From Phascolarctos cinereus (taxonomy: Eukaryota > Chordata > Mammalia > Diprotodontia > Phascolarctidae): 64,000 bases of DNA. Each line of letters begins with the position of its first letter. The stretch's first letter is position 1. The stretch is taken from assembly GCF_002099425.1 (NCBI RefSeq), contig NW_018344336.1, positions 282,001 to 346,000 of the forward strand, written 5' to 3'. Shown here one piece after another: positions 35,941 through 48,089 of this stretch. The position numbers and the translations under genes were made by a program. A model generated the notes under the pieces. The model was not told the DNA's origin. It saw nothing but the letters and a program-made list of their open reading frames with translations, and searched no databases.

Positions 35941-37020
35941 GTTCATATCCCGAAGTCCTTGTATATTCTCTCATTATATCCATATATAGAAGAACTCATA
36001 CATTCTTTCTAAATATTCATATATAGAAGTACTCATGTGTTCTTTCTATGTGTATCCATATATAGGAATAGTAATGTATGACTATACAGAGAATAAACCG
36101 GTACTTGTACATAAGAATGTGAAAGAATAAGTGCATATGACTATATAGAAAGAATATGAGTCCTCATACATAAGAACAGAGAGAGAATATATGAGGACTC
36201 ATATATATAAACAAACATAATGAGTCCTCATCTATATAATAAAAAGCAAATACAGTTGAATACTCCTATAGATAAATACAGATAGAATATGTGCATAGGA
36301 ATATAGAGAATAGACAATAACTCATATATGAATACATAGAGAATAATATGTGCTCATATATATGAATATATAAAGTACTAATACATATGAATAAAGAGAA
36401 TATATGAGTAATCATGTATATTGCTACATAGAATCCTCATATATATGAATAGAGAGAGAATATATACACATGAATGGAGGCAGATAGGTGACTCAGTGGA
36501 TAAAGTACTGGCCTGGAGTCAGGAAGACCTGAGTTCAAATGAGACCCCAGACACTTACTAGCTGAGTGACCCCTGGTAAGTCACTTAACATCTATTTGCC
36601 TTACTCCACTGGAGAAGGAAGTGGCAAACCCCTCTAGTATCTTTGCCAAGAAAGCACTGGCGTGCTATGGTCCCATGGACCTGTGTCATGAAGAGTCAGA
36701 ATGAATGAACAGTAATACATATGAATATGAGTACTCATTTATATGAATTTTAGAGAATGTTTGTGTACTTATATCAATGAATATCTAGAAACTATGCAAG
36801 TATTCCTTAATATTAATATAGAAAGAAAATAAGTACCGCATATGAACATAGACAATACATGAATACTCCTACATATTCTCTCTCCACTGATATGTAAATA
36901 TTCATGACCTACAGATTCTCATACACGTGTTCTCATAAATTGTCTAAATTCTTATGTATGAGTACTCACGTTTTCTCTGTACATACGTTCGTATATGTGA
37001 GAACTCAAACATTCTCTCAC
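35941..37020. repeat. AT-rich minisatellite A
   Basis: Irregular units of about 30-36 bp built on ATATATGAATA, AGAGAGAATATATGAG and GAGTCCTCAT or GAGTACTCAT. A SINE interrupts it at 36,477. Same sequence type as at 40.6, 43.0, 46.4 and 61.7 kb. Confidence 0.8.
36477..36712 (+). mobile_element. tRNA-derived SINE with RTE/BovB-type tail
   Basis: Head AGGCAGATAGGTGACTCAGT, body with CTTACTAGCTGAGTGACC, then an extended 3' part with GGCAAACCCCTCTAGTATCT and CATGAAGAGTCAGAATGA. The last block is the tail shared with RTE/BovB LINEs. Confidence 0.8.
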
Positions 37021-37229
37021 AAGGTGGAGAAGCTTAAAGAATGTTCAATGAGAGATCCAGCTAAGCTAAGTCCTCCAGGCACTGAAGGATGGAACTGGAA
37101 GGAAGGTGGCAAAAACCAGAAAGGGAGAACTCTGAGGGTTTTGCCTGAATTCTGAACACTCTAAAGGGTAGTCGTTCACTGTCCCTGGGAACCTCTCTTT
37201 GAACTACGCTACTCTAGGTGCTTAACTTT

Positions 37230-38770
37230 GATTTTTTCAATTCAATGACAGTGTATAAAGCACTTACTCTGTGCCAGGTATTGTCCTCAGGGAGGGGACA
37301 CAAAGACAGAAAACATTTCCTGTGCTCCAAGAGCTCCAGTTCTCCACAGGGCATTCACCCCTAGACTTTCTCCCTGAGCTAGCCTAATGTAGGAGCTAAA
37401 ATTCCCTTCCTACTTCCTATTGAAGTCTCTCCTTCAAAGGAAGGCCTTGGTTTGGGAGACCACAGTCCCATAGACAATCAGCTCAAGGTTTCCCCTATCA
37501 ACAACCTCCAACACTTTGTAGAAATAAAGTCATTTTTCCCAAGAAATGAACCAAGTCCCATGAGGCTGAGGAGTGGGGAAGGGGCTCCTGTGACTCTACA
37601 ATTCTCTTGGCAGAGTCTGTGACTGGGAATATAGCCATAGCCCTACCAGGCCTCATAATCTGTAAGACAGGAAGATATGGGATCCAGGGACGCTGTCAGC
37701 AGGATCTACCCATGATCAGTCCTCAGATATTTTTTTCTATTTATATGTTTATTTTTTAAAAATTTATCTTATTTTTAGTGTTCTTGTTGGTTTTTCCATC
37801 ACAGTAATTTCTGAATGTGTTGCTCCCACTTCCCCTACCCAACAAGCTAACCCTTGTAACAGGGATTTTCCAAAAGAAGAAGAAATAACACACATTGGTT
37901 CAGTTAGGTTCACAGAGTCCATGGGTTTACAGCTTTCTAATGTACTCATTGGGTAATACAAGGTATTTGAGCTGTGTTTGCCCTCTCCTCCTACTAGAGC
38001 TTAAGCACTATGAGGTCTGGGGCTGTCTTCTCTACACTTTGTACTTCCCTCAGTACCTAGGATGACATTTCTCCAAATGGCACTAGCTCAGTCAGTGTTT
38101 ATTGAGGTCCATTTCAGAAAGCAATGTGCAATTATTCCCCAAAAGGGACCAAAATCTCTGAGGCATGCCCTTTGCTCCAATGATTAAATTTCTGGCCATA
38201 TACTTCCAGGAAGGAGGTCAGAAAATGGTTCACCAGAAGGGGTACTGAAGTTGTTACTGCAATAAAGTTTGGAGTATTTAACTATATATTCTTAGTAATA
38301 CTTTGTGGTAGCAAAGAATTGGAAACAAAGAGAGTGTGATTGATTAGGAAATGGATGAATGAATTGTGGGTAGTGAAGGGTGGGATAAGCATATATTACT
38401 TGATTACCATGTACTAGACACTTTGCTAAATTTTTTTGAATATTATCTCATTGGAGTGTCAAAACAACTCTGTGATATAGGTAGACAATTTCCATTTTTG
38501 AGCTGTGGAAACTGAGGTAGCCAGGGTTGACCTGCCTTGCACTGGGTCTCACACACCTAGAGAATATTTGAGACTGCATTTGAACTTGGGTCTTCCTGAC
38601 TCCAGACGCAGAGCTCTATCCACTGTTCCACCTAGCTGCTTTGTGGTACCTGCTTGTAATAGAATATCATTGCACTACACGAAACATGAAGAATTCAAAG
38701 GAAATTGGGAATATTTAGAGAAACGAAGATGGAGTAAAATAAGCAAAACCCAGAATACACTATGCATCCA
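37230..38770. repeat. Segmental duplicate of 5,230-6,860
   Basis: Counterpart of the segment near 5-7 kb in the same orientation, including the antisense MIR-like SINE (38,510-38,643). Homology ends where an LTR-like block begins at 38,774. Confidence 0.5.
38510..38643 (-). mobile_element. MIR/THER-like SINE, antisense
   Basis: Shows GAGCTCTATCCACTGTTCCA and CCTAGCTGC, the reversed tRNA-derived head. Same site as the copy at 6,560. Confidence 0.65.
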
Positions 38771-38773
38771 GAA

Positions 38774-39540
38774 TGTGACACTGTGAGAAATAACTCATTC
38801 AGACTCAGGAGGAATGAAGTTAAAAGCCCAATTTATTACACAGTTGCAACTGAGGGTGTCCTATGAACTAGGACACATTATACCAAAGCAGGAGTTCACT
38901 ATTTATCTCTAATCCTGGCCACAAAGTCCCTCCTCTGTTTCCTCATTGGCTGAGGACTCCAGAGTATACAACTTTCTGGTATGCCTATTACACATCTACT
39001 CCTTGACATGTCATCCGTCCTTCTTCATACACCCCATGTTCAGAAAATGGTGTCTTAGCCTCTCCTAGAGGTGGTGAAGATAATATTTATAAGCATGTGC
39101 ACCCTAAGCAAAGCTTAACCTTGTCCTACTTACTAACTTCTATCAGCAAAACAAGATAAGATCAGTTTTATCCTATTTTACCCAGTTACTTTTAGCAGTT
39201 GTTTCAATTTTATGGAATCTTTTGTTCTGATTAACTAACTTCTATCAGCAAACAAGAGAAGACCTACTGTATCTTGTTTTACTTAGTTACTTCTCTAGCT
39301 GTTTGCTCCAAATTTATGGGAACAAACATTTTCATTATGTCTCTCAGACACCCATAAGTGGAAAAGAGAAGTAAACCCTAAATCAGACCTGCAGAACTTG
39401 TAAACTTCTTCAGGCTGCAGACAGGTTAGACTAGAGACAGACTGACTATGGTTATTTGCCCAGGTCACGTGACAAACAGGAGAGTTCAAAGTGGCAATCC
39501 TACATTTTTCCAGAGCTGCTGAAATCCATATATTGTGCAG
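38774..39540 (-). mobile_element. Candidate solo LTR, antisense
   Basis: Starts TGTGACACTGTGAG on the plus strand and interrupts a segmental duplicate. It has CCAATTTATTACAC (minus-strand polyadenylation signal) near 38,830. It contains an internal repeat of CTAACTTCTATCAGCAAA (39,133 and 39,236). The far end is uncertain. Confidence 0.4.
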
Positions 39541-39789
39541 GCCTACCCTAAATGTTGTGGAATCATATAATCAAGTTCAGTTCTGGAGAAAAAGACGTGA
39601 AAATTTTAGAGATATAAAGAACTATGGATGTGGAACATTGCACTTACTGTTATAAATGCTGCAGTGGATTTTGTTTTATTTCTTTTTTTTCCATCTTAGT
39701 AACAGGGAATTGGTACTGGGTAAGGGGTTGAGGCCTTTAGGGATCTTTTCTTAAATGAATATAACAGTGAAAGGCATCAATAAAAATAA

Positions 39790-40440
39790 CATTTTTTAGA
39801 GTGGGAAGAATATAGCCAGAAATGAATGTGATGGAAAAGACAACATTGACCATAAAAGTAAGATAAAATAAATGGCTGAAATATCCAGGGAGTCATCATG
39901 GGTAGAGATCCTGTTGAGTGCATATTGTTCCTGTATCTTTCCTTCTCATATCATGAGGCCTGGTGGAGCTGCTCCTGTGTTCCCAGTCATAGCTTCTGCA
40001 AAGAGACTCACAGGTTCACAGCTGGCTGTTGTCTACCCTTCTACCTCATGGAGCTAGTTTCATTTCTTGGGACAGTTGACTTTATTTCCACAAAGTGCTG
40101 GAGGTTGCTGATAGGAGGAATCCTTGAGCTGATAGTCTATGGGACTGAGGTCTCCCAAACTAGAGACTTCCCTTCCAAAAGGAGAGACTGCAATAGGAAA
40201 TAGGAAGGGAATTTTAGCTCCTACATTAATTAGGCTAGCTCAGGGAGAAAGTCTAGGGATGAATGGAGCTCCTAGAGCACAGAAGTGTATTCTGTCTTTG
40301 TATCCCCACCCCACCCTGAGGACAATGCCTGGCACAGAGTAGGTGCTTTTGAAGAGTATTGCCATTGAATTGAAAACTCAAAGTTAAGTACCTACTTAGA
40401 GCCTCCTCAGTAAAAGAAGTTGACATCACCAGGTACAGTG
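39790..40440. repeat. Direct segmental duplicate of 33,640-34,435
   Basis: Same block order as 33.6-34.4 kb without the GATA expansion: TATCCAGGGAGTCATCATGG (39,882), ATTTCTTGGGACAGTTGAC, ACAATGCCTGGCACAGAGTA (40,322). Confidence 0.7.
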
Positions 40441-40599
40441 GACTAGTACAATTTAAAGTAACTCAAATTCCAGTACAATGTTGGCAGTTCCTTCTATCTT
40501 TTCTCTGTTGTCATCCTGCTTCCAGTTTCCTTCTTCAGGGGACTTCTCTTAGCTATATCTCTCACTGAACTTTCTTTAACCTTACATTGCTTCTGAACA

Positions 40600-40632
40600 A
40601 TTGAATGAATATATGAGTTTTCATATTATATA

Positions 40633-40673
<41 letters not shown>

Positions 40674-40930
40674 ATATGTATTATAGACATATGAATATAG
40701 AGTGAATATGTGAGTGTTCATACATATGAATATACAGAGAATACATAAGCACTCATATATGTGAATACATAGAAAGAATAAGAGTTCTCAAGTGTATGAA
40801 TATGTAGGGAGAATTTAGAGTACTCATATATAGAGAGAGAATTAGTAATCATATATATGAATACATACAGAGAATATAAGTACTCGTATTTATGAATATA
40901 TAGAGAAAATATATATGGACTCATGGATAT
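40600..40930. repeat. AT-rich minisatellite B with TA dinucleotide core
   Basis: A (TA)n/(TG)n tract at 40,626-40,680 runs into units with GAGTACTCATATATA and GAATATGTAGGGAGAA. Confidence 0.8.
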
Positions 40931-41317
40931 GCATATCCAAAATCAATCTAATTTTATTAAGGGGCAGAAGATGGACCGACGGATATACAGATAGGAGTGG
41001 CGGCAGTTGACCAACTGCCAACAGTGTGGGCCATTTGTGGAGGGGGTGGAGAGGGTGGGGCGCAGAAGGAGAAAGATATGGGGAGAAGAACCACACTCAG
41101 AGTTGGGCTGCCCAAGACCAGGCACTAGGCAGGTTGAGGGTGGGGTGGGGTTGCTGGGAAGTGGGGAGGGGGGAACTTTAGCCTCACAAAGGTGGGCACC
41201 GAAGTCACAGGTAGAAGAATATCACCGAGGGATCAACCTCGCCCAGACTCATCTCTGCTCAGGTTTATGCCTCGCTGAGTACCCCTGGTGTCAGGGAGCG
41301 AATATCGGGGGCGAGAG

Positions 41318-42473
41318 ATGGCAGGGATCCAGACCAACTACCAGCGAATCCGCAGGAGCCTGAGAAGGCGATATCGGCGAAACATCTGCCCCAGGAACCT
41401 TAGATCGGTTCCACAGGCAGGGAAACGGTCCCCAACGGGTGGGTTGTCTAAGGAGGTAGGGGCTGTTTGGCTGGAGGGTGGGGTGGGAGGGTTGTGGGAG
41501 TGGAATTTGAATGGGCTTGTTTGGATAGGACAGAGGGTTAATTGAGGCCTCAGAGCTCATCTGGTCCAACCTACTAGTTTGTGAAAAAGGGCAACTGAGG
41601 TCCAGAGGAAGGCAGGGACAGGGCTAAGGTCACGCAGCCCGTAAGGGGCAGACCCAGGCCTTGAGCCCGGGACTCTCCTGCCTGCCAGGCTGGCTGGCTT
41701 CCATCTTGGCCTCTTCCTCCTCTGACAGCCAAGCTTCATGGGCTGAAGGTCTCTGGGAAGGCTCTCCCCAGAAGCTAGTGGGCTGGTTTCAGATAGAGGT
41801 TCTGGGAGTCTTCAGTAATGACTGTGGGGTTAAGTGAAGAGCAAACCAAGCTTCCGGCCTTTGGGCAACCAGGGTGAGCCTGAGCAAATCCCATGCCTTC
41901 CCTGAATGGGTTTTTTCCATTTGTGAAATAGGGGGGATGACCCCCACCAGATCCACTTATAACCCTACTTGAACATTTTCCCGGGTCCTTGAGTTTGAAA
42001 CCTAGGCAAAGTTCCTGATTCTTGGCCATAGTCTAGTAGGGGAAGAGCTAGTAGTCTAGTGGGGGACAAGGAATGGCCTTTGACACGGTGGATTTTGTTA
42101 TTGGTGGAAAAGAGTTAGGCAAAGGAGAGAGGCCTTTGTGAAACAAGGACCAGGAAAGGCATCCTGGAGGTGAGTAGCATCTGAGTAGGGCTTTCAAGCA
42201 TGGGAAAGAAGGTGGAAGTGATCCACAGAGCAGAGCTGGGAATTGTCAGCAGAGTAAAGGGACCAGGCTGGGCTGCAGAAGGGGGCTGTGGGAATCAGGG
42301 TGGGGACAGGAGCCAGAATAACCCGTAGGCCAGCTCATGGACCCTTTCTTTCCCACTCTGGGCAGGTCTCTCCATTATTGCTACGTAGGAGGAGAAGGAT
42401 TCTTCGACGGGCTGAAGAGAACATCAGCTTCATGGAAATCAATGTGAGAATCTCCCTTAATCCAACAGCCTGA
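41318..42473 (+). CDS. Candidate two-exon arginine-rich small protein
   Basis: Proposed exon 1 is 41,318-41,455 (46 codons) and exon 2 is 42,366-42,473 (35 codons and TGA). The donor is AAGGAG|GTAGGG and the acceptor is CCACTCTGGGCAG|GT after a pyrimidine tract; both junctions are phase 0, with a 910-bp intron. The ATG has G at -3 and +4 and an in-frame stop at 41,276 upstream. The 81-residue product has 19 arginines. Clusters are IRRSLRRRYRRN in exon 1 and LLLRRRRRILRR in exon 2, and there is one cysteine. Such composition fits a DNA-binding nuclear protein of the protamine or transition-protein kind, but no family is recognised. The other units are homologous across both blocks (exon 2 is ungapped over 108 bases in unit C) but do not keep the frame. 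It may equally be a chance frame in non-coding DNA. Confidence 0.3.
41545..41690 (-). mobile_element. MIR-like SINE in unit B
   Basis: Contains GAGCTCATCTGGTCCAACCT and GGTCACGCAGCC. It sits at the same place in units C (44,810), D (truncated, 47,980) and E (63,100), so it predates the duplications. Confidence 0.65.
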
Positions 42474-42720
42474 AATGGAAGACCACGAGGTCAGAAGACA
42501 GTTCAAATTGTCATAAGAATGATGCTACAAATATAAGAAAACATCTTCACCGGGAAAGTTAGTAATTTCATCAGAAGCCTCAAAGGCTGAACAGTTAAGC
42601 TAATGACTTATATGAGAAGAGAATGCCATCAGTATAAAAATAAAAGAAAGCAAAACGGGCGGCCTACAATAAAAAACCCCTCCAACGAGACCTAGTAAAA
42701 CCTGTAATTACTGATTGAAA

Positions 42721-42990
42721 AGGGGATGTATGTTGAAGCACACAGAGGCACCCACGTATGCATGCATGATACACATATGCACCGCCTATTATAATCATTG
42801 CATGTAGAATTTTAACCAATATAAATCATAGCCAGGGACAAAAGAGGGCCTCCAAAATGCCTTAGCCAATTAGATTTACTTTCTAAGATTACTTAGATTT
42901 ACTTTCTGAGGGGAACTATCAGGCAGCTGAGGGCAAAAGAGAAATAGAATATAAATTTATTTGTAAAGTCTCATGGAGAAGGAAGATTTG
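42721..42990. other. AT-rich spacer
   Basis: Spacer between unit B and the next minisatellite. Resembles the spacers after units C and D, with GGACAAAAGAGGGCCTCCAA at 42,836. Confidence 0.4.
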
Positions 42991-43900
42991 GACATATCTT
43001 CTCAAAGATAAGTATGCCTATATTCTCTCTGTGTATTGACAATCACATTTTTCTCTATATATACATATTGGTACAGATATGATCTCTCTATATTCATATA
43101 TATGAAGATTCTTATATTCTCTCTTGTTTTTCATATATGAATACTAATATATCTTCTCTATATATTCATAAATATATCAATACTCTTATGTCTATTCAAA
43201 TAAAAGAGCAATCATTTATTCACTATATACATATATATGTATACACACATATGCTCCTGATTTCTCTCTGGCTAATCATATACACGAATATTCACACATC
43301 CTCATTATATATGCACATGTAAGAATAGCTATATATTTTATCTGTACTCAAATATGAGTACTCACATATTCTCTCTCTATATTGATATAAATGAGTACTT
43401 ATATATTCTATATGTATTTTCATGTAAAATAGTCTTCATATATTCCCCTTTCTATATTCACATATGGGAGTACTCACATGTGAATATAGAAAGAATATAT
43501 GAGGATACCTACGTAGGAATATATAAAGAGATTATATGCATATATATATATAAATATAGAGAACATATGAATATTTGTATTTATGGATTTCAATATGAAG
43601 AATATATATGAGTCCTATATATGAATAGAGAGAATATATGTTCTTAGGTATATGAATATATTCTCTATAGTCATATGCATGAGTTGCCATATATTATCTA
43701 TAGATTCATATATATGCTTGTGTTCATGTTTTCTCTAGAACATACACGAATGTCTATATATGAATATATAGAATATATTTGAATTCTCTATATATGATTT
43801 ATATATTATTATATATTATCTATATATGATTATAGAGAGAATAAATGAATATTAATAAACTCAAACATATGGAGAACACATGCACACTCATGAATAAGAA
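42991..43900. repeat. AT-rich minisatellite C
   Basis: Longest uninterrupted array of the family, about 900 bp, built from ATATATTCTCTCT, GAGTACTCACATATT and GAATATATAGAG blocks. Confidence 0.85.
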
Positions 43901-46010
43901 TAAAAAAAGTCATTCTGGTTTGATTTGGAGGACAGAGGGGTGAATGGTTCTATGTATCCTTGTCCTGGTCTTTATACCTCCCTCTGTGCCAGGTTCCCAA
44001 AAAGGCAATAGTCAGGGAACACCCCCGGCAGCTTGAGCCACTTGCTGCAGTGGGAATGGTGGTGGTGTGGAGGGGAAAAGCCAGCCCCAGAGGAGGGGAG
44101 ATGAAAATGAACCCAAAAGGGCTTGTGGGGGGGGGAGAATAATGAGCCCGAAAGGGTGGGAGCAGGGAAAGGGGGGAGAGGAATGCTGTCTCCAGGGAGA
44201 GGGGTGAGTGGGATGTCTGTTGGGGGGCCAGTGGAGGAAGGGGTGGCCGTTTTCAGGAGGAAGACTCCTGCTTCACAAAGATGGGCTCTGACGTCACTGG
44301 CCATGGGCTCTCAGCGGGGGGTCCACCTTGCCTAGCCTCACCTGGGCTTGGCCAGTGGCTCCCCGAGGACTCTGAGGGCTGGGAGTGGATATCTGAGAGG
44401 GGAGAGAGGCCAGGAGACCAGATCAGAGCCTACCTAAGGCCCAGCCTCCTGAGCATGGGAGAGAAGGGGCCAGGAAACATAAGCCCCAGATCCCAGAACT
44501 CCTGCCCATGGTAGAGACACAGTCTCTAACTGGTCCCTACAGGACCTTGCCTTTCCACACTCCCTCTCCCCACACCTGGGCTCTGAAGTCTGACAGTCCC
44601 TGTGAGATGGGGGCTGTGGTTCAGGAGACAAGTCCAGGAAGAACCCAGGGGTTTTATGCCAATCTTTAGGGTTGGGATAAGGGCAGAACTTGCTGACTGA
44701 GGGCTGCCCCAAGGGAAAGCATGAGACTAGCAGGGTTTTCTCAGCTTCGAGGCTTGGGAGTAGGGTCTGAATGGGCTTGTAGGTTTGGATGGGATGGAGG
44801 GTTAAAAGAGACCTCAGAGCTCATTTGGTCCAACCTCCTCATTTGAGAGAAAAGGGTAACTGAGGTCAAGAGGAGGTCAGGGAGTGGCCAAGGTCACACA
44901 GCCAGTAAGGGCCAGACATAGGCCTTGAGACTAGGTGTTTCTTGCCTGCCAGGCTGGCTGGCTTCCATCTTGGCCTCTCCCTCCTCTGACAGACAAGCTT
45001 CATGGGCCAAGTGTCGCTGGGATGGCACTTCCCCAAATCAGCTGGGCAGGTTCCTGGTTCAGTTATAACTGTGGGGTTAAGTAAAGACCAAACCAAACCT
45101 CCCCCCCCCACCCCTGCCCCTTTGCTTTGGGCCAACCAGGGTTGCACACTAGCAGAGTGAGCCTGAGCAAATCTCACGCTTTCCCTGAGTGGGTTTCTTC
45201 CATCTGTGAAATAAGGAGATGACCCCCAGCTGCTTCACTCAGAGCCTTACTTCAACATTTTCCTTAGAGGTGGAACTAAGACTTAGAGGCGGAAGTCCAG
45301 GCAAGGTCCCTGTTTTTGTCCTCAGAAAATACGCAGCCTAGTCAGGGGAATGGGTTACCTTTGACATGGTGGACATACAATAGCAGTGACAAAGAGAGGC
45401 TTTTGTGACATGGGGATCAGGAATGGCTTTCTGGATGTGGGCAGCAGCTGAGTTGGGCCTTCAGGGATGGGAAGGAAAGTGGAAATTGTTGACAAGAACA
45501 GAAGTGAATATTGGAGTTGGGGCAGAAGGGCCAGCCTGAGTGGCAGAAGGGGGCTCTGGGAATCAGCATGGGAAAGGAAGCCCAAATAACCCCATGACCA
45601 GAACCCATGTGCCCTTTCCTTTCCTACCCTGGGCAGGGCAGTGGGGTTCTGCTCACCAGGGAAAGAGGGCTTCTCCCCCAGCCTGCACAGATCAGCCCAA
45701 TGGACATCCATCACTAAGATTGTCTCCTCCTCAAAACAGCCTGAAGAGGCCAGAAGCAGGAGCCAAATCCACTTGTTTGTCAAAATGAGGCCAGGAATTA
45801 GGAGAGCAGCTTCACCAGGAGAGCTGGAAACACTTCACAACCAGGCTCAGTAGCTGGACATTTAAGCCCCTAACTTATTTACGTAAATACAAAGTTAATA
45901 TAGAGCTATGAGAAAACACAACAGACAAAGGTGCAGCCTACATTAAAATTCACTCCACCTTGATCTATTCCAATGTATTATTAATGATTGAACACGGAAT
46001 GTGAATTGAA
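43901..46010 (+). repeat. Duplicated unit C
   Basis: Order as in unit B. It has a perfect CRE TGACGTCA (44,289-44,296), exon-1-like block near 44,400-44,530, MIR-like SINE 44,790-44,930, acceptor-like CCTGGGCAG (45,637) and exon-2-like block 45,639-45,746. The frame seen in unit B is not kept here. Confidence 0.75.
44289..44296. promoter_or_regulatory. CRE palindrome TGACGTCA in unit C
   Basis: Perfect CREB/CREM consensus at the position conserved with unit A. Confidence 0.45.
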
Positions 46011-46106
46011 GATAATATATACACACACACAAAATACAATCAATTCATATTGAATTTTAATGGATAAATATCTTTGTCCTAGGGAGGGGATGAAAGGAGG
46101 GCATCA

Positions 46107-46242
46107 GGAGCAGCTAGGTGGCGCAGTGGATAGAGCACCGGCCCTGGAGTCAGGAGAACCTGAATTCAAATGCGACCTCAGACATAATACTTACTAGCCG
46201 TGTGACTCTGGGCAAGTCATTTAACTGCAATTGCCTAAAAAA
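46107..46242 (+). mobile_element. tRNA-derived SINE, full length
   Basis: GCAGCTAGGTGGCGCAGTGG head through AATTGCCTAAAAAAAAA tail. Near-perfect target duplication GAGGGCATCA / GAGGCCATCA on either side. Confidence 0.95.
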
Positions 46243-46389
46243 AAAGAGAGGCCATCAAAAGTGCCTTAAGAAACATTTTGCTAAATTAGTAAGAGAAGAG
46301 ATCTGGCAGTCAAGGGCTTAAGAGTTTTAGAACATAAACTCATTTGTAAAATCTCATCAGAAAGGCTGGTGGAAGATTGGGACTCATCT

Positions 46390-47040
46390 CCTCAGATGTG
46401 AGTATTCCTATATTGTCGTGTATGAGTACTCACATATTCTCTCTCTGTATTCTTAATGTAGGAGTTGCTGATATGCTGTCTCTACGTATTCATATGTAGG
46501 AATACTCCTATGGTCACTTTTGCTATTCATATATGAGTGCTCATATCGTCTCTATGTGTTCTTAAATATATTAGCATCTCTACATTGTCTATGTTCATAT
46601 GTATGACATAGAGAAAATAGGGGTCCTCCTATGCGAGTAGAGAGGACATATGTGCATATCTGTATATAAACATGTGAAGAGCTAGAGAGAATATTTGAGT
46701 ACTCATATATATAGAAATATGTAAAGAGAAAATATGAATCTGTATACATATATGTGAGGATATGCAGAGAATATCTGAATACTTATTTTAGAAATATATC
46801 AAAAATATGAATATTTATATATGTGAATATGTATGTGTTATCACATTCCCTGTCCATAAATGTGTTAATTTATTATTATATGATTCATATATGAACATGT
46901 AGAACATAAATGAATGAAATGTACGAATTCTTTATATATATGATTATACAAGGATCAAACAGGAATAGAGAGAATGTTAATCTACTCACATATGAAATAA
47001 AGAGAAAATATTTGAATACTCATGGACAAGAATATACAAA
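46390..47040. repeat. AT-rich minisatellite D
   Basis: Contains GAGTACTCACATATTCTCTC (46,424) and GAGTACTCATATATATAGAA (46,697) with diverged spacers. Confidence 0.8.
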
Positions 47041-48060
47041 ACCAGTGGGTTTTATTAAGGTGATGGAGAGATGGAAGGTCAGACAGACTGAAAGAAGGAT
47101 GAATCGGAGGATGGGAAGACTGGGGGGATCTGGTAGTCATATAAAGTTGCTAGTTCCTTGGGTCACTTACAGCAGCTGGGGGTGGGGGAGAAGGGAAAAT
47201 GAGCAGGAGAAAGTGTGGGGGAGGGGAGGGAAAAATGAACCGGAGAAGGTCTGGTGGGGGGGCAATGAATCCCAGAGAGTAGGTGGGGGAGGGATGCTGA
47301 TTGCAGGGAAAGGATGAGTGGGATGCTTGGTCAGAGGTGGCGGGGGGCCAGTGGAAGGAGAGGCAGATTTGGCTGGAAGAGGACTTCTTACTCACCAAAA
47401 AGGCTCTGATGTCACCAGCCACCAACGCTCAGGGGGGGATCCACCTTGCCCAGCCTCAGCTCCTCTTGGTTCGGGGCTGCCTGAGGACCCTGAGGGCTGG
47501 GAGTGGATATCTGAGAGGGCAGAGAGGCTGGGGGACTCACCCAAAGCCCCCCTGAGGCTCAGCCTCCTGAGCATGGGAGACAAGGGGCCAGGAAACATAA
47601 GCCCCAGACCCCAGGACTCCTGCCCATGGTAGAGACACAGTCTCCAACTGGTCCCCACCAGAATTTGTTCCTCTATACCCCACACCCCCACATTCCCCAT
47701 TCTGAGATGTGACAGTCCCTCTGAGATTGTGGAGTGGGGGCCCCTCTAGTTCAGTACCCAGGTCCAGGAAGAACCAGGGGTTTTATTCCAGTCTAGGGTT
47801 ACAATAAGGGCAGAACTCGCTGAGTGGGGGCTGCCCCAAGGGAAAGCATTCTACTAGCAGGGTTTTCTCAGAAGGAGGTTGGGGGCTAGTTTTCTAACAT
47901 TAAGTGGGTGGGATGTGGATTTGGGAGTAGAATCAGAATTGGCTTGTAGCTTTAGATAGGATGGAGGGTTAAAAGACCAGCAAGCTCATCTGATTGAAAC
48001 TCCTCATTTGAGAAAAATTAGGCAGATTCACCTTCCTAGAACCTCTCCTCCTCCTCTCTA
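47041..48060 (+). repeat. Duplicated unit D, first part
   Basis: GGGTTTTATTAAGG junction (47,047), G-rich leader, decayed CRE TGATGTCA (47,408-47,415), exon-1-like block to about 47,640, and a truncated MIR-like SINE. Inserted mobile DNA then splits the unit. It resumes at about 60,830. Confidence 0.7.
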
Positions 48061-48089
48061 TCTTCTTGTATCTGAGATCTGTGCACAAC

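Larger units (their letters stand above)
40931..42720 (+). repeat. Duplicated unit B
   Basis: First of four head-to-tail units. Order: ATTTTATTAAGGGGCAGAAG junction, G-rich leader, CCTCACAAAGGTGGGCACCG (41,182), exon-like block 1 (41,318-41,455), MIR-like SINE (41,545-41,690), pause, exon-like block 2 (42,366-42,473). The CRE position is changed to CGAAGTCA. Confidence 0.7.

Noticed and set aside
42366-42473. Histone H2A-like reading of the exon-2 block (SGVLPTRERRLLP in some units)
   Set aside because: The resemblance to the H2A GGVLPNIQAVLLP segment is short and lacks any histone-fold sequence around it.
42991-43900. CRISPR-like array
   Set aside because: The repeats are irregular, diverged and AT-rich with no constant spacer length, and the host is a vertebrate. 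It is a minisatellite.
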